From contig NCGK01000002.1 of NCBI GenBank assembly GCA_002281735.1, positions 1-64,000 on the forward strand: a stretch of 64,000 nt of DNA. The letters run 5' to 3'. The stretch is from Gammaproteobacteria bacterium 28-57-27. GTDB lineage: Bacteria > Pseudomonadota > Gammaproteobacteria > Halothiobacillales > Halothiobacillaceae. Below the pieces are notes generated by a model. That model was given only the letters and a program-made list of their open reading frames with translations, did not search any database and had not been told where the DNA came from. Position numbers and translations under genes: made by a program. Below are positions 10,779-19,213 of this stretch, in pieces; positions within the stretch are counted from its first letter, which is position 1; every line of letters begins with the position of its first letter.

Positions 10779-11347
10779 GCTGCGGCATCCTTGAAAGCAT
10801 CGTCGATCATTGCACACCAGATATGCGCAATCAGGATATGGCATTCCTGAATGCGTGGTGTCTCGGAGGATGGGGCGATCAGCGCGTGATCGAGTATTGT
10901 TTTGAGCGCGCCACCAGTGCCGCCAAGGAGCCCTAGCGTAGTCACGCCGAGTGCACTGGCGGCTTGGATGGCCTCAATCACATTGCGGCTATTGCCGGAG
11001 GTTGAGATGCCGATCAGCACATCACCGGGGCGGGCGAGCGCTTCGACCTGGCGTGAAAAAACGGCATCGAAACCGAAATCATTGCCGATGGAGGTGAGCG
11101 CCGAGCTGTCGGTGGTCAATGCAATCGCGGGCAGGGCACGCCGCGAGTGACCAAAGCGTCCGACCAGTTCTGCGGCGAGATGTTGCGCATCGGCCGCGCT
11201 GCCACCATTGCCGCAGACGAGGATTTTTCCACCGGCGCGCAAGGCGGCAATCAGCATCTTGCCGTGGGCTTGAATCATGCTTTCTTGCGCGCTCAGTGCG
11301 TCGATGGCGGCTTGGTGCTGTTGAATATGCTGGCTGACAAAGGACAC
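10775..11347 (-). CDS. gmhA: Sedoheptulose-7-phosphate isomerase
   Basis: A SIS-domain isomerase that makes D-glycero-D-manno-heptose 7-phosphate, the first committed step to the LPS core heptose. The 190-residue protein has [21 protein letters not shown], the [15 protein letters not shown] segment and [15 protein letters not shown], all characteristic. The start is GTG 11347, with AAGGAAAG about 5 nt upstream. It is transcribed divergently from hldE, which encodes later steps of the same pathway, and overlaps gmhB by 4 nt. Confidence 0.95.
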   Translation of the reverse strand: MSFVSQHIQQHQAAIDALSAQESMIQAHGKMLIAALRAGGKILVCGNGGSAADAQHLAAELVGRFGHSRRALPAIALTTDSSALTSIGNDFGFDAVFSRQVEALARPGDVLIGISTSGNSRNVIEAIQAASALGVTTLGLLGGTGGALKTILDHALIAPSSETPRIQECHILIAHIWCAMIDDAFKDAAA

Positions 11348-11427
11348 AGCGCTTTCCTTATCTATTAGAATGCCCGCAAGCTTAATGCAGAACAGCTCCG
11401 AGTTTCAGCCCTCAATGATCGTATTCC
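11348..11427. promoter_or_regulatory. Divergent intergenic region between gmhA and hldE
   Basis: These 80 bp separate two outward-facing operons of the same pathway, so both promoters should lie here or extend into the genes. On the minus strand, the AT-rich TCTAATAGATA just upstream of AAGGAAAG could contain a -10 for gmhA. On the plus strand, TATTCC lies close to the hldE start. I cannot assign convincing -35 boxes. No ribosome site is obvious ahead of hldE. Confidence 0.4.
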
Positions 11428-12858
11428 ATGCTTTTTGATCTCCCCGACTTTTCGTGTGCACAGGTTTTGGTGGCTGGCGATGTCATGCTTGATCGCTATT
11501 GGCATGGCGCAACTTCGCGCATTTCGCCAGAAGCGCCGGTGCCAGTGGTGCGTGTTGATACCGATGAGTCGCGGGTCGGCGGGGCGGGCAATGTAGCCTT
11601 GAATATCACGGCGCTAGGTGCGGGCGCAACGCTGGCGGCGCTGGTGGGCGAAGATGAAGCAGCGGAGACCTTGCGCAGTCAGTTGGGCGCGGGGCGTGTG
11701 GTGTGCCGACTTTTGGCCAGCGCCAGCAGCCGCACGATTACCAAGCTGCGGGTGCTCAGTCGGCATCAGCAACTCATTCGGCTGGACTTTGAGGATGCGT
11801 TTCCTGCCGAGGCGGCGGCGGCCATGCCGGACGCGGTGGCCTCTGCCTTGCACGGCGCAGGCGCGTTGGTGCTGTCGGATTATGCCAAGGGTGCATTGGC
11901 TCAAGCTGCGCAGATGATTGCGGCAGCGCGCGAGGCCGGCGTGCCGGTGGTGGTTGATCCGAAAGGTACTGATTTTGCGCGTTATCGCGGCGCGAGCGTG
12001 CTGACGCCGAATCTGACGGAATTTGAAGCCGTGGTCGGCGCATGTGCGGATGACGACACATTGGTGCAGCGCGGCGAGGCTTTGCGTGATGCGCTGGGGC
12101 TGGAGGCACTGCTGATTACGCGCAGCGAGCGCGGCATGACCCTGCTGGAGCGCGCTCAGCCGCCACTGCATTTGCCGACGCGCGCGCGCGAGGTGTTTGA
12201 TGTGACCGGCGCGGGCGACACGGTGGTGGCGGTTTTGGCGGCGGGTCTGGCCGCAGGCTTGGGTTTGCCGGAAGCCACTGCGCTGGCCAATCTGGCGGCC
12301 GGGGTGGTGGTGGGCAAGCTGGGCACAGCCACGGTGTCGCTGGATGAACTGCGCGAGGCTATGCACGGACACAGTCCCTTGCCGACCGGGGTCAGCGATG
12401 AAGACACGCTGCTGCGCATGGTGGCGCGGGCGCGGGCAGCCGGCGAGCGCGTGGTGATGACCAATGGCTGTTTCGATATCCTGCATCCCGGTCATATCGC
12501 CTATTTGCAGCAGGCGCGTGCGCTGGGTGAGCGCCTGATCGTGGCGGTGAATAGCGATGCTTCGGTGCGTCGTTTGAAGGGCGAAACCCGCCCGGTGAAT
12601 AATCTGGACACGCGCATGTTGATGTTGGCGGCGCTGGCTTCGGTGGACTGGGTGGTGCCGTTTTCTGAAGATACGCCAGAGCGTTTAATTTGCGCGCTGA
12701 AACCCGATATTCTGGTCAAAGGCGGGGATTATCGCATCGAGGATATTGCCGGTGGCGCCTGTGTATTGGCGGCAGGTGGCGAAGTCAAGGTATTGAGTTT
12801 TGTCGATGGGCATTCAACCACGGGCACGATTGCCCGCATCAAGGAAATGACAACATGA
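11428..12858 (+). CDS. hldE: Bifunctional heptose 7-phosphate kinase / heptose 1-phosphate adenylyltransferase
   Basis: This enzyme makes ADP-D-glycero-beta-D-manno-heptose in two non-consecutive steps, with GmhB acting between them. The N-terminal ribokinase-like domain (about residues 1-315) has [18 protein letters not shown] and the anion-hole motif DVTGAGDT. The C-terminal nucleotidyltransferase domain has [12 protein letters not shown] and [14 protein letters not shown]. The 476-residue length matches the fused form. The last base pairs overlap hldD by 4 nt (ATGA). Confidence 0.96.
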   Translation: MLFDLPDFSCAQVLVAGDVMLDRYWHGATSRISPEAPVPVVRVDTDESRVGGAGNVALNITALGAGATLAALVGEDEAAETLRSQLGAGRVVCRLLASASSRTITKLRVLSRHQQLIRLDFEDAFPAEAAAAMPDAVASALHGAGALVLSDYAKGALAQAAQMIAAAREAGVPVVVDPKGTDFARYRGASVLTPNLTEFEAVVGACADDDTLVQRGEALRDALGLEALLITRSERGMTLLERAQPPLHLPTRAREVFDVTGAGDTVVAVLAAGLAAGLGLPEATALANLAAGVVVGKLGTATVSLDELREAMHGHSPLPTGVSDEDTLLRMVARARAAGERVVMTNGCFDILHPGHIAYLQQARALGERLIVAVNSDASVRRLKGETRPVNNLDTRMLMLAALASVDWVVPFSEDTPERLICALKPDILVKGGDYRIEDIAGGACVLAAGGEVKVLSFVDGHSTTGTIARIKEMTT

Positions 12859-13808
12859 ACAGTCGCACGATTATCGTGACCGGTGGCGCGGGTTTTATTG
12901 GCAGTAATCTTGTTTATGGTTTAAATGCCAAGGGCATCACCAATATTATTGTGGTGGATGATTTTAGCAACGGACATAAATGCGTCAATCTGGCAGATGC
13001 CAATATCCGTGATTATATGGATAAAGAGGTTTTCCTGAGCAAAATCGAAGCCGGATACGATTTTGGCGCGGTGGAGGCAGTATTGCATCAGGGCGCCTGT
13101 TCCAGCACGACGGAATGGGATGGGCGCATGATGATGCGCGAGAATTATGATTATTCCAAAGCCCTGTTGCATTGGTGTCTGAAGCGGCGCATTCCTTTTC
13201 TGTATGCTTCATCGGCCTCGGTCTATGGCGCGGGCTCGGTATTTTCAGAAACACGCGAATACGAGCACCCGCTGAATATGTATGCTTATTCCAAATTCCA
13301 GTTTGACCAATATGTACGCAGCCTTCCGCAACATAATAGTCAGGTGGTGGGTTTGCGCTATTTCAATGTGTATGGTCCGCGTGAGCAGCATAAGGGCAGT
13401 ATGGCCAGTGTGGCCTATCATTTTCACCATCAGCTTTTGCAGCATGGCACGCTGCGTCTGTTTGACGGCTGTGATGGTTATGCTCCCGGTGAGCAACGCC
13501 GTGATTTCATTCATGTGGATGATGTGGTGGCGGTGAATCTGTGGTTATTGGAACATTCGAAAGTGCGCGGTATTTATAATCTGGGCACCGGGCGAGCGCA
13601 GAGTTTCAATGAAGTGGCGCAGGCGGTGCTCGATTTTCACGGCCGTGGTTCGATTGAATACATTCCCTTCCCGGCGCATTTGCAGGGCGCGTATCAAAGC
13701 TTTACCGAAGCTGATATGCGCGCCTTGCGTGAAGCCGGATATGACGCACCGTTTTTGACGGTGCAGGATGGGGTGGCGCGTTACCTTAACTGGCTGACAT
13801 CACATTGA
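12855..13808 (+). CDS. hldD: ADP-glyceromanno-heptose 6-epimerase
   Basis: An NAD(P)-dependent short-chain epimerase that converts ADP-D,D-heptose to ADP-L,D-heptose, the donor used by WaaC and WaaF. It has the Rossmann motif [10 protein letters not shown], then DDFSNG, the catalytic SSASVYG and YAYSK (Tyr and Lys), and [11 protein letters not shown]. It is 317 aa long. I start it at ATG 12855, overlapping the hldE stop; an open frame reaches back to 12690 but only as a shadow of hldE. Confidence 0.96.
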   Translation: MNSRTIIVTGGAGFIGSNLVYGLNAKGITNIIVVDDFSNGHKCVNLADANIRDYMDKEVFLSKIEAGYDFGAVEAVLHQGACSSTTEWDGRMMMRENYDYSKALLHWCLKRRIPFLYASSASVYGAGSVFSETREYEHPLNMYAYSKFQFDQYVRSLPQHNSQVVGLRYFNVYGPREQHKGSMASVAYHFHHQLLQHGTLRLFDGCDGYAPGEQRRDFIHVDDVVAVNLWLLEHSKVRGIYNLGTGRAQSFNEVAQAVLDFHGRGSIEYIPFPAHLQGAYQSFTEADMRALREAGYDAPFLTVQDGVARYLNWLTSH

Positions 13809-14830
13809 TGAACCCGTCCGCGCCGCGCGTGCTGGTGGTTGGCCCGTCCTGGGTCGGCGATATGGTGATGGCGCAAAGTCTGTTTTGTGCGCTCAAGCAG
13901 CATCAGCCTGACATGCAGATCGACGTGCTTGCGCCCGGCTGGTCGCTGCCCTTGCTCAAGCGTATGCCGCAGGTGCGGGCGGGTATCGAGATGCCATTGA
14001 CGCATGGTGAGCTGGGCTTGCGGCGGCGCTGGCGTCTGGGGCGCAGCCTGCGCGGCAACTACGAGCAGGCGATTGTGTTGCCCGGTTCGCTGAAGTCGGC
14101 ACTGGTGCCGTTTTTTGCTGGCATCAAGCAGCGCACCGCGTTCTTGGGTGAGCAACGTTATGGTTTGATTAACGATATACGCGCCCTGGATAAAGAAGTC
14201 CTGCCGATGACGGTGCAGCGCTTTGTGGCGCTGGGTCAGGCGGCGACGGATGCGCAGCCGCCAAGATTCGCCGCGCCGCGCCTGCGTGTGGATGCAGACA
14301 ATCAGCAGCATCTTGTGCAGACGCTAGGCCTGTCTTTGCACAAGCCTGCCGTGGCGCTGATGCCAGGCGCGGAATATGGCCCGGCCAAGCAATGGCCGCT
14401 GGCACATTTTGCCGCCTTGGCGCGCGAGCTGGTGGCACAGGGTCAACAGGTGTGGGTGCTCGGCTCGAACAAGGATCACGCGGCGGGCGAGGCGATTGCG
14501 CAGCAGGCGGGCTCCACCCGCGAGGTGCTGAATTTGTGCGGGCGCACGCAACTGGTGGATGCAGTGGACTTGATCGCGCTGTGCGCAGCGGCGGTAAGCA
14601 ATGACTCCGGGCTGATGCACATTGCGGCGGCGCTGGATATTCCCAGCATTGCGCTGTACGGCTCGTCCACACCCACGCACACGCCGCCTTTGTCGGACAA
14701 GGCGCGGGTCATCTATCTTGCGCTGGAGTGTTCGCCATGTTTCAAGCGGGTGTGTCCCTTGGGGCATACCCGCTGTTTGAGCGAGATCACCCCGAAGCAG
14801 GTGCTGGCGATGCTTGAGGATGTGTCATGA
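13808..14830 (+). CDS. waaF: ADP-heptose:LPS heptosyltransferase II
   Basis: A GT9-family enzyme that adds the second heptose to the LPS inner core at the cytoplasmic face of the inner membrane. It begins [20 protein letters not shown] and contains LMPGAEYGPAKQWP, the ADP-heptose site near SNDSGLMHIAAAL, and the Cys-rich end CSPCFKRVCPLGHTRC typical of WaaF. At 340 aa it is a normal length. ATG 13808 overlaps the hldD stop by one base (TGATG); TTG 13805 is an alternative. Confidence 0.94.
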   Translation: MNPSAPRVLVVGPSWVGDMVMAQSLFCALKQHQPDMQIDVLAPGWSLPLLKRMPQVRAGIEMPLTHGELGLRRRWRLGRSLRGNYEQAIVLPGSLKSALVPFFAGIKQRTAFLGEQRYGLINDIRALDKEVLPMTVQRFVALGQAATDAQPPRFAAPRLRVDADNQQHLVQTLGLSLHKPAVALMPGAEYGPAKQWPLAHFAALARELVAQGQQVWVLGSNKDHAAGEAIAQQAGSTREVLNLCGRTQLVDAVDLIALCAAAVSNDSGLMHIAAALDIPSIALYGSSTPTHTPPLSDKARVIYLALECSPCFKRVCPLGHTRCLSEITPKQVLAMLEDVS

Positions 14831-15690
14831 AAATTAGCGGTTTCACCTTCCTGCGCAATGGCGTGCTGCTCGGTTATCCGTTTGAGGAAAGTATCCGTTC
14901 GGTGCTGCCGCTGGTGGATGAGTTCATCGTCGCGCTGGGGCCATGCGAGGATGACACCCGCGCGCGCATCGTGGCCATCGGTGATGCCAAAATTCGCATT
15001 GTGGACACCGTCTGGAACGAGGTCATGCAGGATCGCGGCTTTGTCTACGGTCAGCAGAAAATGATTGCCCAGTACCAGTGCAGCGGCGACTGGGCGTTTT
15101 ATCTCGAAGGCGACGAGGTGGTGCACGAACGCGACCTGCCCGCCCTGCGCGCGGTGATGCAAAAGCATCTGCATGATGCCGAGGTTGAGGCGTTGGTGTT
15201 CGATTATGTGCATTTTTATGGTGGTGCGGCCTGGCGTTCCGTGTGTCCGGGCTGGTATCGCCGTGCGCCGCGCATTATCCGCAATACGATCCGCAGCTAT
15301 GCACCGGATGGTTTGTTCTGGGTGGTAATGAATAAAAACAAGCGTGGCCGTTATCCGCGAGCCGCACTCACCGGCGTGCCGATCTATCATTACGGCTTTG
15401 CGCGCAGCATTGCCGCCATGCGCGAAAAAAATGCGCGCGTGGGGCGTTATTGGGGGCATGATCACCCACTGTTCAACGGTTACAACATGGATCCGCAAGG
15501 TCTGGTTCCGTTCACCGGCGAACATCCTGCCATCATGACGCACTGGCTGGCACATGACGCCGAGCAGGGCTTTGTGCCTGATCCGCATTACAAACTCACC
15601 CGCCGCGAGAAGCGTTATCGCTGGAAAGCGCGCGTCGAGCGCTGGTTGGGCGTCGATTTGACGCAAAGACATTTCACCCTTGTTCGTTGA
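14827..15690 (+). CDS. Glycosyltransferase family 2-like protein
   Basis: A probable LPS-core sugar transferase, 287 aa. It starts MKISGFTFLRNGVLLGYPFE, a pattern of a GT-A fold subgroup, with EFIVALGPCEDDTR in place of the usual DDGS and YLEGDE as the probable metal-binding acidic motif near residue 95. The sugar and acceptor cannot be deduced. It overlaps waaF by 4 nt (ATGA), so it is translationally coupled to core synthesis. The C-terminal 30 residues are very basic (REKRYRWKARVERW), consistent with membrane-surface binding. Confidence 0.75.
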   Translation: MKISGFTFLRNGVLLGYPFEESIRSVLPLVDEFIVALGPCEDDTRARIVAIGDAKIRIVDTVWNEVMQDRGFVYGQQKMIAQYQCSGDWAFYLEGDEVVHERDLPALRAVMQKHLHDAEVEALVFDYVHFYGGAAWRSVCPGWYRRAPRIIRNTIRSYAPDGLFWVVMNKNKRGRYPRAALTGVPIYHYGFARSIAAMREKNARVGRYWGHDHPLFNGYNMDPQGLVPFTGEHPAIMTHWLAHDAEQGFVPDPHYKLTRREKRYRWKARVERWLGVDLTQRHFTLVR

Positions 15691-15699
15691 GATTGACTC

Positions 15700-16917
15700 A
15701 TGTTTACGTCCCAAAATCGCGCAGAAATTTTTGATCTGCAAGCCAAGCGCATGGTGGTGCTGGCGTTTGCGGCAACGGTGTTATCGACGGCTTTGCTAAG
15801 CATAGCGGCAGGCTTGGTGGTGTTGTTCTGGTTACTTTCCGGGCGCTTTGAAGCCACCTGGCAGCGTGTCAAGAGCGAGCCCGTGGTCTGGATGGCGTTG
15901 GGTTTGTGGGTGATGAATCTGGTGGGTTTGACCTACACGCCCGCGCCGTCGGGCGAGGCGATTGAGGGCGCGGGCAAATATGCCAAGTTGTTGCTCCTGC
16001 CGCTGGTGCTGTTTCTTATGGACGATGTGCGTTGGGTGTGGCGCGCGCTGTACGCTTTTCTGGGCGCGCTGACCTTGGCTGTGTTTGCCTCGTACCTTGA
16101 GGGCTATGGCATTACGCCTGACTGGACAGCGAAGGGCGATGCAACGGCCTTTGCCGGACATATCACGCTGAGTCTGTTCGAGGCGCTTGGGGCATTTATG
16201 GTCTTTACGCTGGCGCGCTTTGAACCACAACGCCGCGCCTTGTGGATTGTTTTGGGTCTGTTTTTCCTTTCGCACCTGTTCGTGTTGAATACCGGGCGTA
16301 CCGGGCAGGTGTTGGTTTTGGCGCTGATCGTCCTGTTTACTTTCCAGCTTTGGCGCTGGCGCGGTGTGCTGATCGGCGGGATGGTGGCTGTGGTGCTGAT
16401 TGCCGGGGCGTGGTTTGGCAGCACGCAATTCCAGCAGCGGGTTTTGGCGGGCGCACAGGATTTGCAGCAGTTCCAGCAAGGCGAGGCGCGCACCTCGTTG
16501 GGCGCGCGTCTCGATTACACGCTCAACAGCCTGAAAATTATTCGCGACAAGCCGCTGACCGGGCATGGCACGGGTAGTATGGGAGTGGTTTATCCGGCTT
16601 ATGTTTCGGTGCAGGGCAGCCTGACGGATAACCCGCATAACGAATACATGATGGTGGGGATGCAATGGGGGGTGTTTGCCATACTCCTACTGGTGGGCAT
16701 GTTCATTGCCATGGGGCGTGTTAGCGGGCAGCTCACGCCAGAAGCCGGGGCGATGATGTGGGGTGTGCTGGTGGCTTATGCGTTGGGTAGCGTGTCCAAT
16801 TCGCTCTTGCTCGATCATCGTGAGGGCATGATGTTTGCCATGCTGGTTGGACTGTTGCTGGCCTGGCGACCTGAGGCGTTGGCTGGGAAACCCAGTCCTG
16901 AGTCAGGCTCCAGATGA
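15700..16917 (+). CDS. O-antigen ligase family (WaaL/Wzy_C-like) membrane protein
   Basis: A polytopic inner-membrane protein of 405 aa with about ten hydrophobic segments. It has a large periplasmic loop around residues 250-315 containing TSLGARLDYTLNSLKIIRDKPLTGHGTG and DNPHNEY, whose His is typical of O-antigen ligases. WaaL joins undecaprenyl-linked glycan to the lipid A-core. A Wzy-type polymerase is possible from sequence alone, but the position inside a core locus favours ligase. No O-antigen synthesis genes are in the window. Confidence 0.8.
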   Translation: MFTSQNRAEIFDLQAKRMVVLAFAATVLSTALLSIAAGLVVLFWLLSGRFEATWQRVKSEPVVWMALGLWVMNLVGLTYTPAPSGEAIEGAGKYAKLLLLPLVLFLMDDVRWVWRALYAFLGALTLAVFASYLEGYGITPDWTAKGDATAFAGHITLSLFEALGAFMVFTLARFEPQRRALWIVLGLFFLSHLFVLNTGRTGQVLVLALIVLFTFQLWRWRGVLIGGMVAVVLIAGAWFGSTQFQQRVLAGAQDLQQFQQGEARTSLGARLDYTLNSLKIIRDKPLTGHGTGSMGVVYPAYVSVQGSLTDNPHNEYMMVGMQWGVFAILLLVGMFIAMGRVSGQLTPEAGAMMWGVLVAYALGSVSNSLLLDHREGMMFAMLVGLLLAWRPEALAGKPSPESGSR

Positions 16918-17666
16918 AACTCAGCGTGGTGCTGATTACGCTGAACGAGGCCGAACGCCTGCGCTCCACGCTGGAGGCAGTGGTTTGGGCGGATGAAATC
17001 GTGGTGCTGGATGCGGGCAGTACGGACGCGACGCTGGAGGTTGCGCGCCGCTTCACCGACAAAGTGGTGGTGGATGCGGATTGGCAGGGCTTTGGGGTGC
17101 AGAAAAATCGTGCGTTGGCCTTGGCGACGGGCGACTGGGTGTTGTCACTGGATGCCGATGAGGTCGTGCCACCCGCGCTGGCGCAAGAAATCCGCCTGAC
17201 CCTGCAAAACCCCGATGCGGAGGCGTACGCCATTCCGCGCCTGTCCAGCTTTTTGGGGCGCGATATGCGGCATAGCGGCTGGTGGCCGGATGAGGTGGTG
17301 CGCCTGTTTCGGCGCGGCACGGCGCAATTTTCCGCTGATCTGGTGCATGAGCGCCTCATGGTTGAGGGCGAGGTCGGGCGGTTGCAACAGCCCCTGCATC
17401 ATGCCAGTTTCAGCTCGCTGGAGCAGGTGCTCGACAAGGTGAATCGCTACTCCAGTGCCGGAGCCGAGCGCCTTGCTGCGCAGGGGCGCAAAGCCAGTCT
17501 GGGTACGGCCATCGGGCGCGGGCTGTGGACGTTTTTCCGCACCTATGTGCTGAAAGCGGGTTTTTTGGACGGGCGTGAGGGCTTTATGCTCGCCGTGTCG
17601 AATGCGCAAGGCGTGTATTACCGTTATCTCAAACTGATGTTGTTGAATGAAAAGGCCTCGCCATGA
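16914..17666 (+). CDS. WaaE/KdtX-like LPS core glycosyltransferase (family 2)
   Basis: A GT2 enzyme of 250 aa whose start LSVVLITLNEAERL, followed by DEIVVLDAGSTDAT, GFGVQKNRAL and the DxD-type SLDADE, matches the WaaE/LgtF group. That group adds a beta-1,4-glucose to heptose I of the inner core. GWWPDEVVRLFRRG and HERLMVEG in the C-terminal half are also typical. It overlaps the ligase gene by 4 nt (ATGA) and the next transferase by 4 nt. Sugar specificity is inferred from the family only. Confidence 0.83.
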   Translation: MKLSVVLITLNEAERLRSTLEAVVWADEIVVLDAGSTDATLEVARRFTDKVVVDADWQGFGVQKNRALALATGDWVLSLDADEVVPPALAQEIRLTLQNPDAEAYAIPRLSSFLGRDMRHSGWWPDEVVRLFRRGTAQFSADLVHERLMVEGEVGRLQQPLHHASFSSLEQVLDKVNRYSSAGAERLAAQGRKASLGTAIGRGLWTFFRTYVLKAGFLDGREGFMLAVSNAQGVYYRYLKLMLLNEKASP

Positions 17667-18484
17667 CGACGGTGAGCGTGATTGTGACCACCTACAACCG
17701 CCCCGACGCGTTGGCCAAGGTGTTGGCGGCGTTGTTATGTCAGAGCGTGAAGCCGCTTGAAGTTCTGCTGGCCGATGATGGTTCCGGCGAGGCCACGCGG
17801 CAGTGTGTGCAGGTGTGGCAGGCACAAGCTCCTTTCCCGATTTGGCATATCTGGCACGCGGATGATGGCTTTCGCGCGGCGGCGATTCGCAATCGTGCGG
17901 CGGCGCGGGCGCAGGGTGATTACCTTGTTTTTCTGGACGGCGACAGCATCCCGTTCGCTGATTTTGTCTTGCGGCATGTCTCCCTGGCCGAGCAAGGGTA
18001 TTTTGTGACCGGCAACCGCGTGTTGTTAGCTGCAAAAATGACGCAGCAAGTGCTGGAGAACGCGGCCGACCCGCTGCATTGGTCGCCTGCGCGCTGGTTT
18101 GCGGCGCGTGGGCAAGGGCTGGTGAATCGCTTGCTACCCTTGTTGCGCCTGCCGGATGGCGCGTGGCGCAAGCGTCGGCAAAAAGCGTGGCGCGGGGCGC
18201 GCAGTTGCAATATGGCCATCTGGCGCCGCGATTTTGTGCAGGTGAATGGTTTTGATGAGAGCTATGCCGGTTGGGGGCATGAAGATGCCGATCTGGCCAT
18301 GCGCCTGATTCGCGCTGGCGTACTGCGCAAAGATGGGCGTTACGCTTTGCCGGTATTGCACCTCTGGCACGCGGAAAACCCGCGCCAGCTTGAGGCGGCC
18401 AACCGTGAGCGCTTGCAGGATGTGATCGACGGAAAACGCCCGATTCGTGCCACACTTGGCATGGATCAATACCGAGCAAACTGA
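17663..18484 (+). CDS. Glycosyltransferase family 2 with galactosyltransferase-like C-terminal region
   Basis: A 273-residue enzyme. The N-terminal GT2 part has VSVIVTTYNRPDAL, LLADDGSGEAT and FLDGDSIPF (metal-binding acidic residues). The C-terminal part has FDESYAGWGHEDADLAMRL, the acidic loop of the Glyco_transf_7C/chondroitin-type transferases, which is often the catalytic base site. It probably adds a hexose or amino sugar to the LPS core; the sugar is unknown. It overlaps the WaaE-like gene by 4 nt. Confidence 0.8.
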   Translation: MTTVSVIVTTYNRPDALAKVLAALLCQSVKPLEVLLADDGSGEATRQCVQVWQAQAPFPIWHIWHADDGFRAAAIRNRAAARAQGDYLVFLDGDSIPFADFVLRHVSLAEQGYFVTGNRVLLAAKMTQQVLENAADPLHWSPARWFAARGQGLVNRLLPLLRLPDGAWRKRRQKAWRGARSCNMAIWRRDFVQVNGFDESYAGWGHEDADLAMRLIRAGVLRKDGRYALPVLHLWHAENPRQLEAANRERLQDVIDGKRPIRATLGMDQYRAN

Positions 18485-18487
18485 GTC

Positions 18488-19213
18488 ATGCCCATACCCA
18501 TTTTGATGTATCACCAAATCGACACGCCACCCGCGCGCGGTACGCCGATGCGCGGCATGGTGGTGTCGCTCAAGCGCTTTGCGGCGCAGATGTGGCTATT
18601 GAAGCTGTTGGGTTATCGCGGCGTGTCTATGGGCGAGTTGCAGCCCTATCTGCGCGGTGAAAAGGTCGGCAAGGTGGTTGGCCTGACGTTTGACGATGGC
18701 TATCTGAATACATTGGACAATGCCGCGCCTGTGCTGAAAAAGCTTGGCTTTTCAGCGACCTGCTATGCGGTGAGCCAGCGTCTCGGTGGGCATAACGATT
18801 GGGATGCGGCCATGGGTGTACCGCAAAAGCCGCTGATGAACGCGGTGCAGTTACGCGCCTGGGTGGCGGCGGGCATGGAGGTCGGCGCGCACACGCGCAA
18901 TCATCTTGATTTGACCACGCTGGACGACGACACGGCGCGCGAGGAAGTCACGCGCTGCAAGCACGAACTGGAAGAAGCCAGCGGCGCGGACGTGCGCCAT
19001 TTTTGCTATCCCTACGGGCGCTTTAACCCCAGTCATATGCACTTTGTGCGCGAAGCGGGCTACCAGACAGCGACGACGACGCAACGTGGGCGGGCGGCGA
19101 TTCATGGCGATTTTTTCGCTCTGCCGCGTGTGTTAGTGGCGCAGGCCACGCTGCTGCCGCAATTCGCGCTGAAAATCCTGACGCGCTACGAAGATCAGCG
19201 GGGGCTGAAGTGA
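18488..19213 (+). CDS. Polysaccharide deacetylase (NodB homology, CE4)
   Basis: A 241-residue CE4-family protein. The catalytic motif 1 TFDDGY and motif 2 GAHTRNHLDL (His pair for metal binding) are intact, and HFCYPYGRFN provides motif 3. It begins MPIPILMYHQID with no signal peptide, so it should act in the cytoplasm, unlike peptidoglycan deacetylases. Its position between LPS-core glycosyltransferases suggests it removes an N-acetyl group from a hexosamine in the core or its precursor. It starts 3 nt after the preceding stop and overlaps the next gene by 4 nt (GTGA). Confidence 0.85.
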   Translation: MPIPILMYHQIDTPPARGTPMRGMVVSLKRFAAQMWLLKLLGYRGVSMGELQPYLRGEKVGKVVGLTFDDGYLNTLDNAAPVLKKLGFSATCYAVSQRLGGHNDWDAAMGVPQKPLMNAVQLRAWVAAGMEVGAHTRNHLDLTTLDDDTAREEVTRCKHELEEASGADVRHFCYPYGRFNPSHMHFVREAGYQTATTTQRGRAAIHGDFFALPRVLVAQATLLPQFALKILTRYEDQRGLK

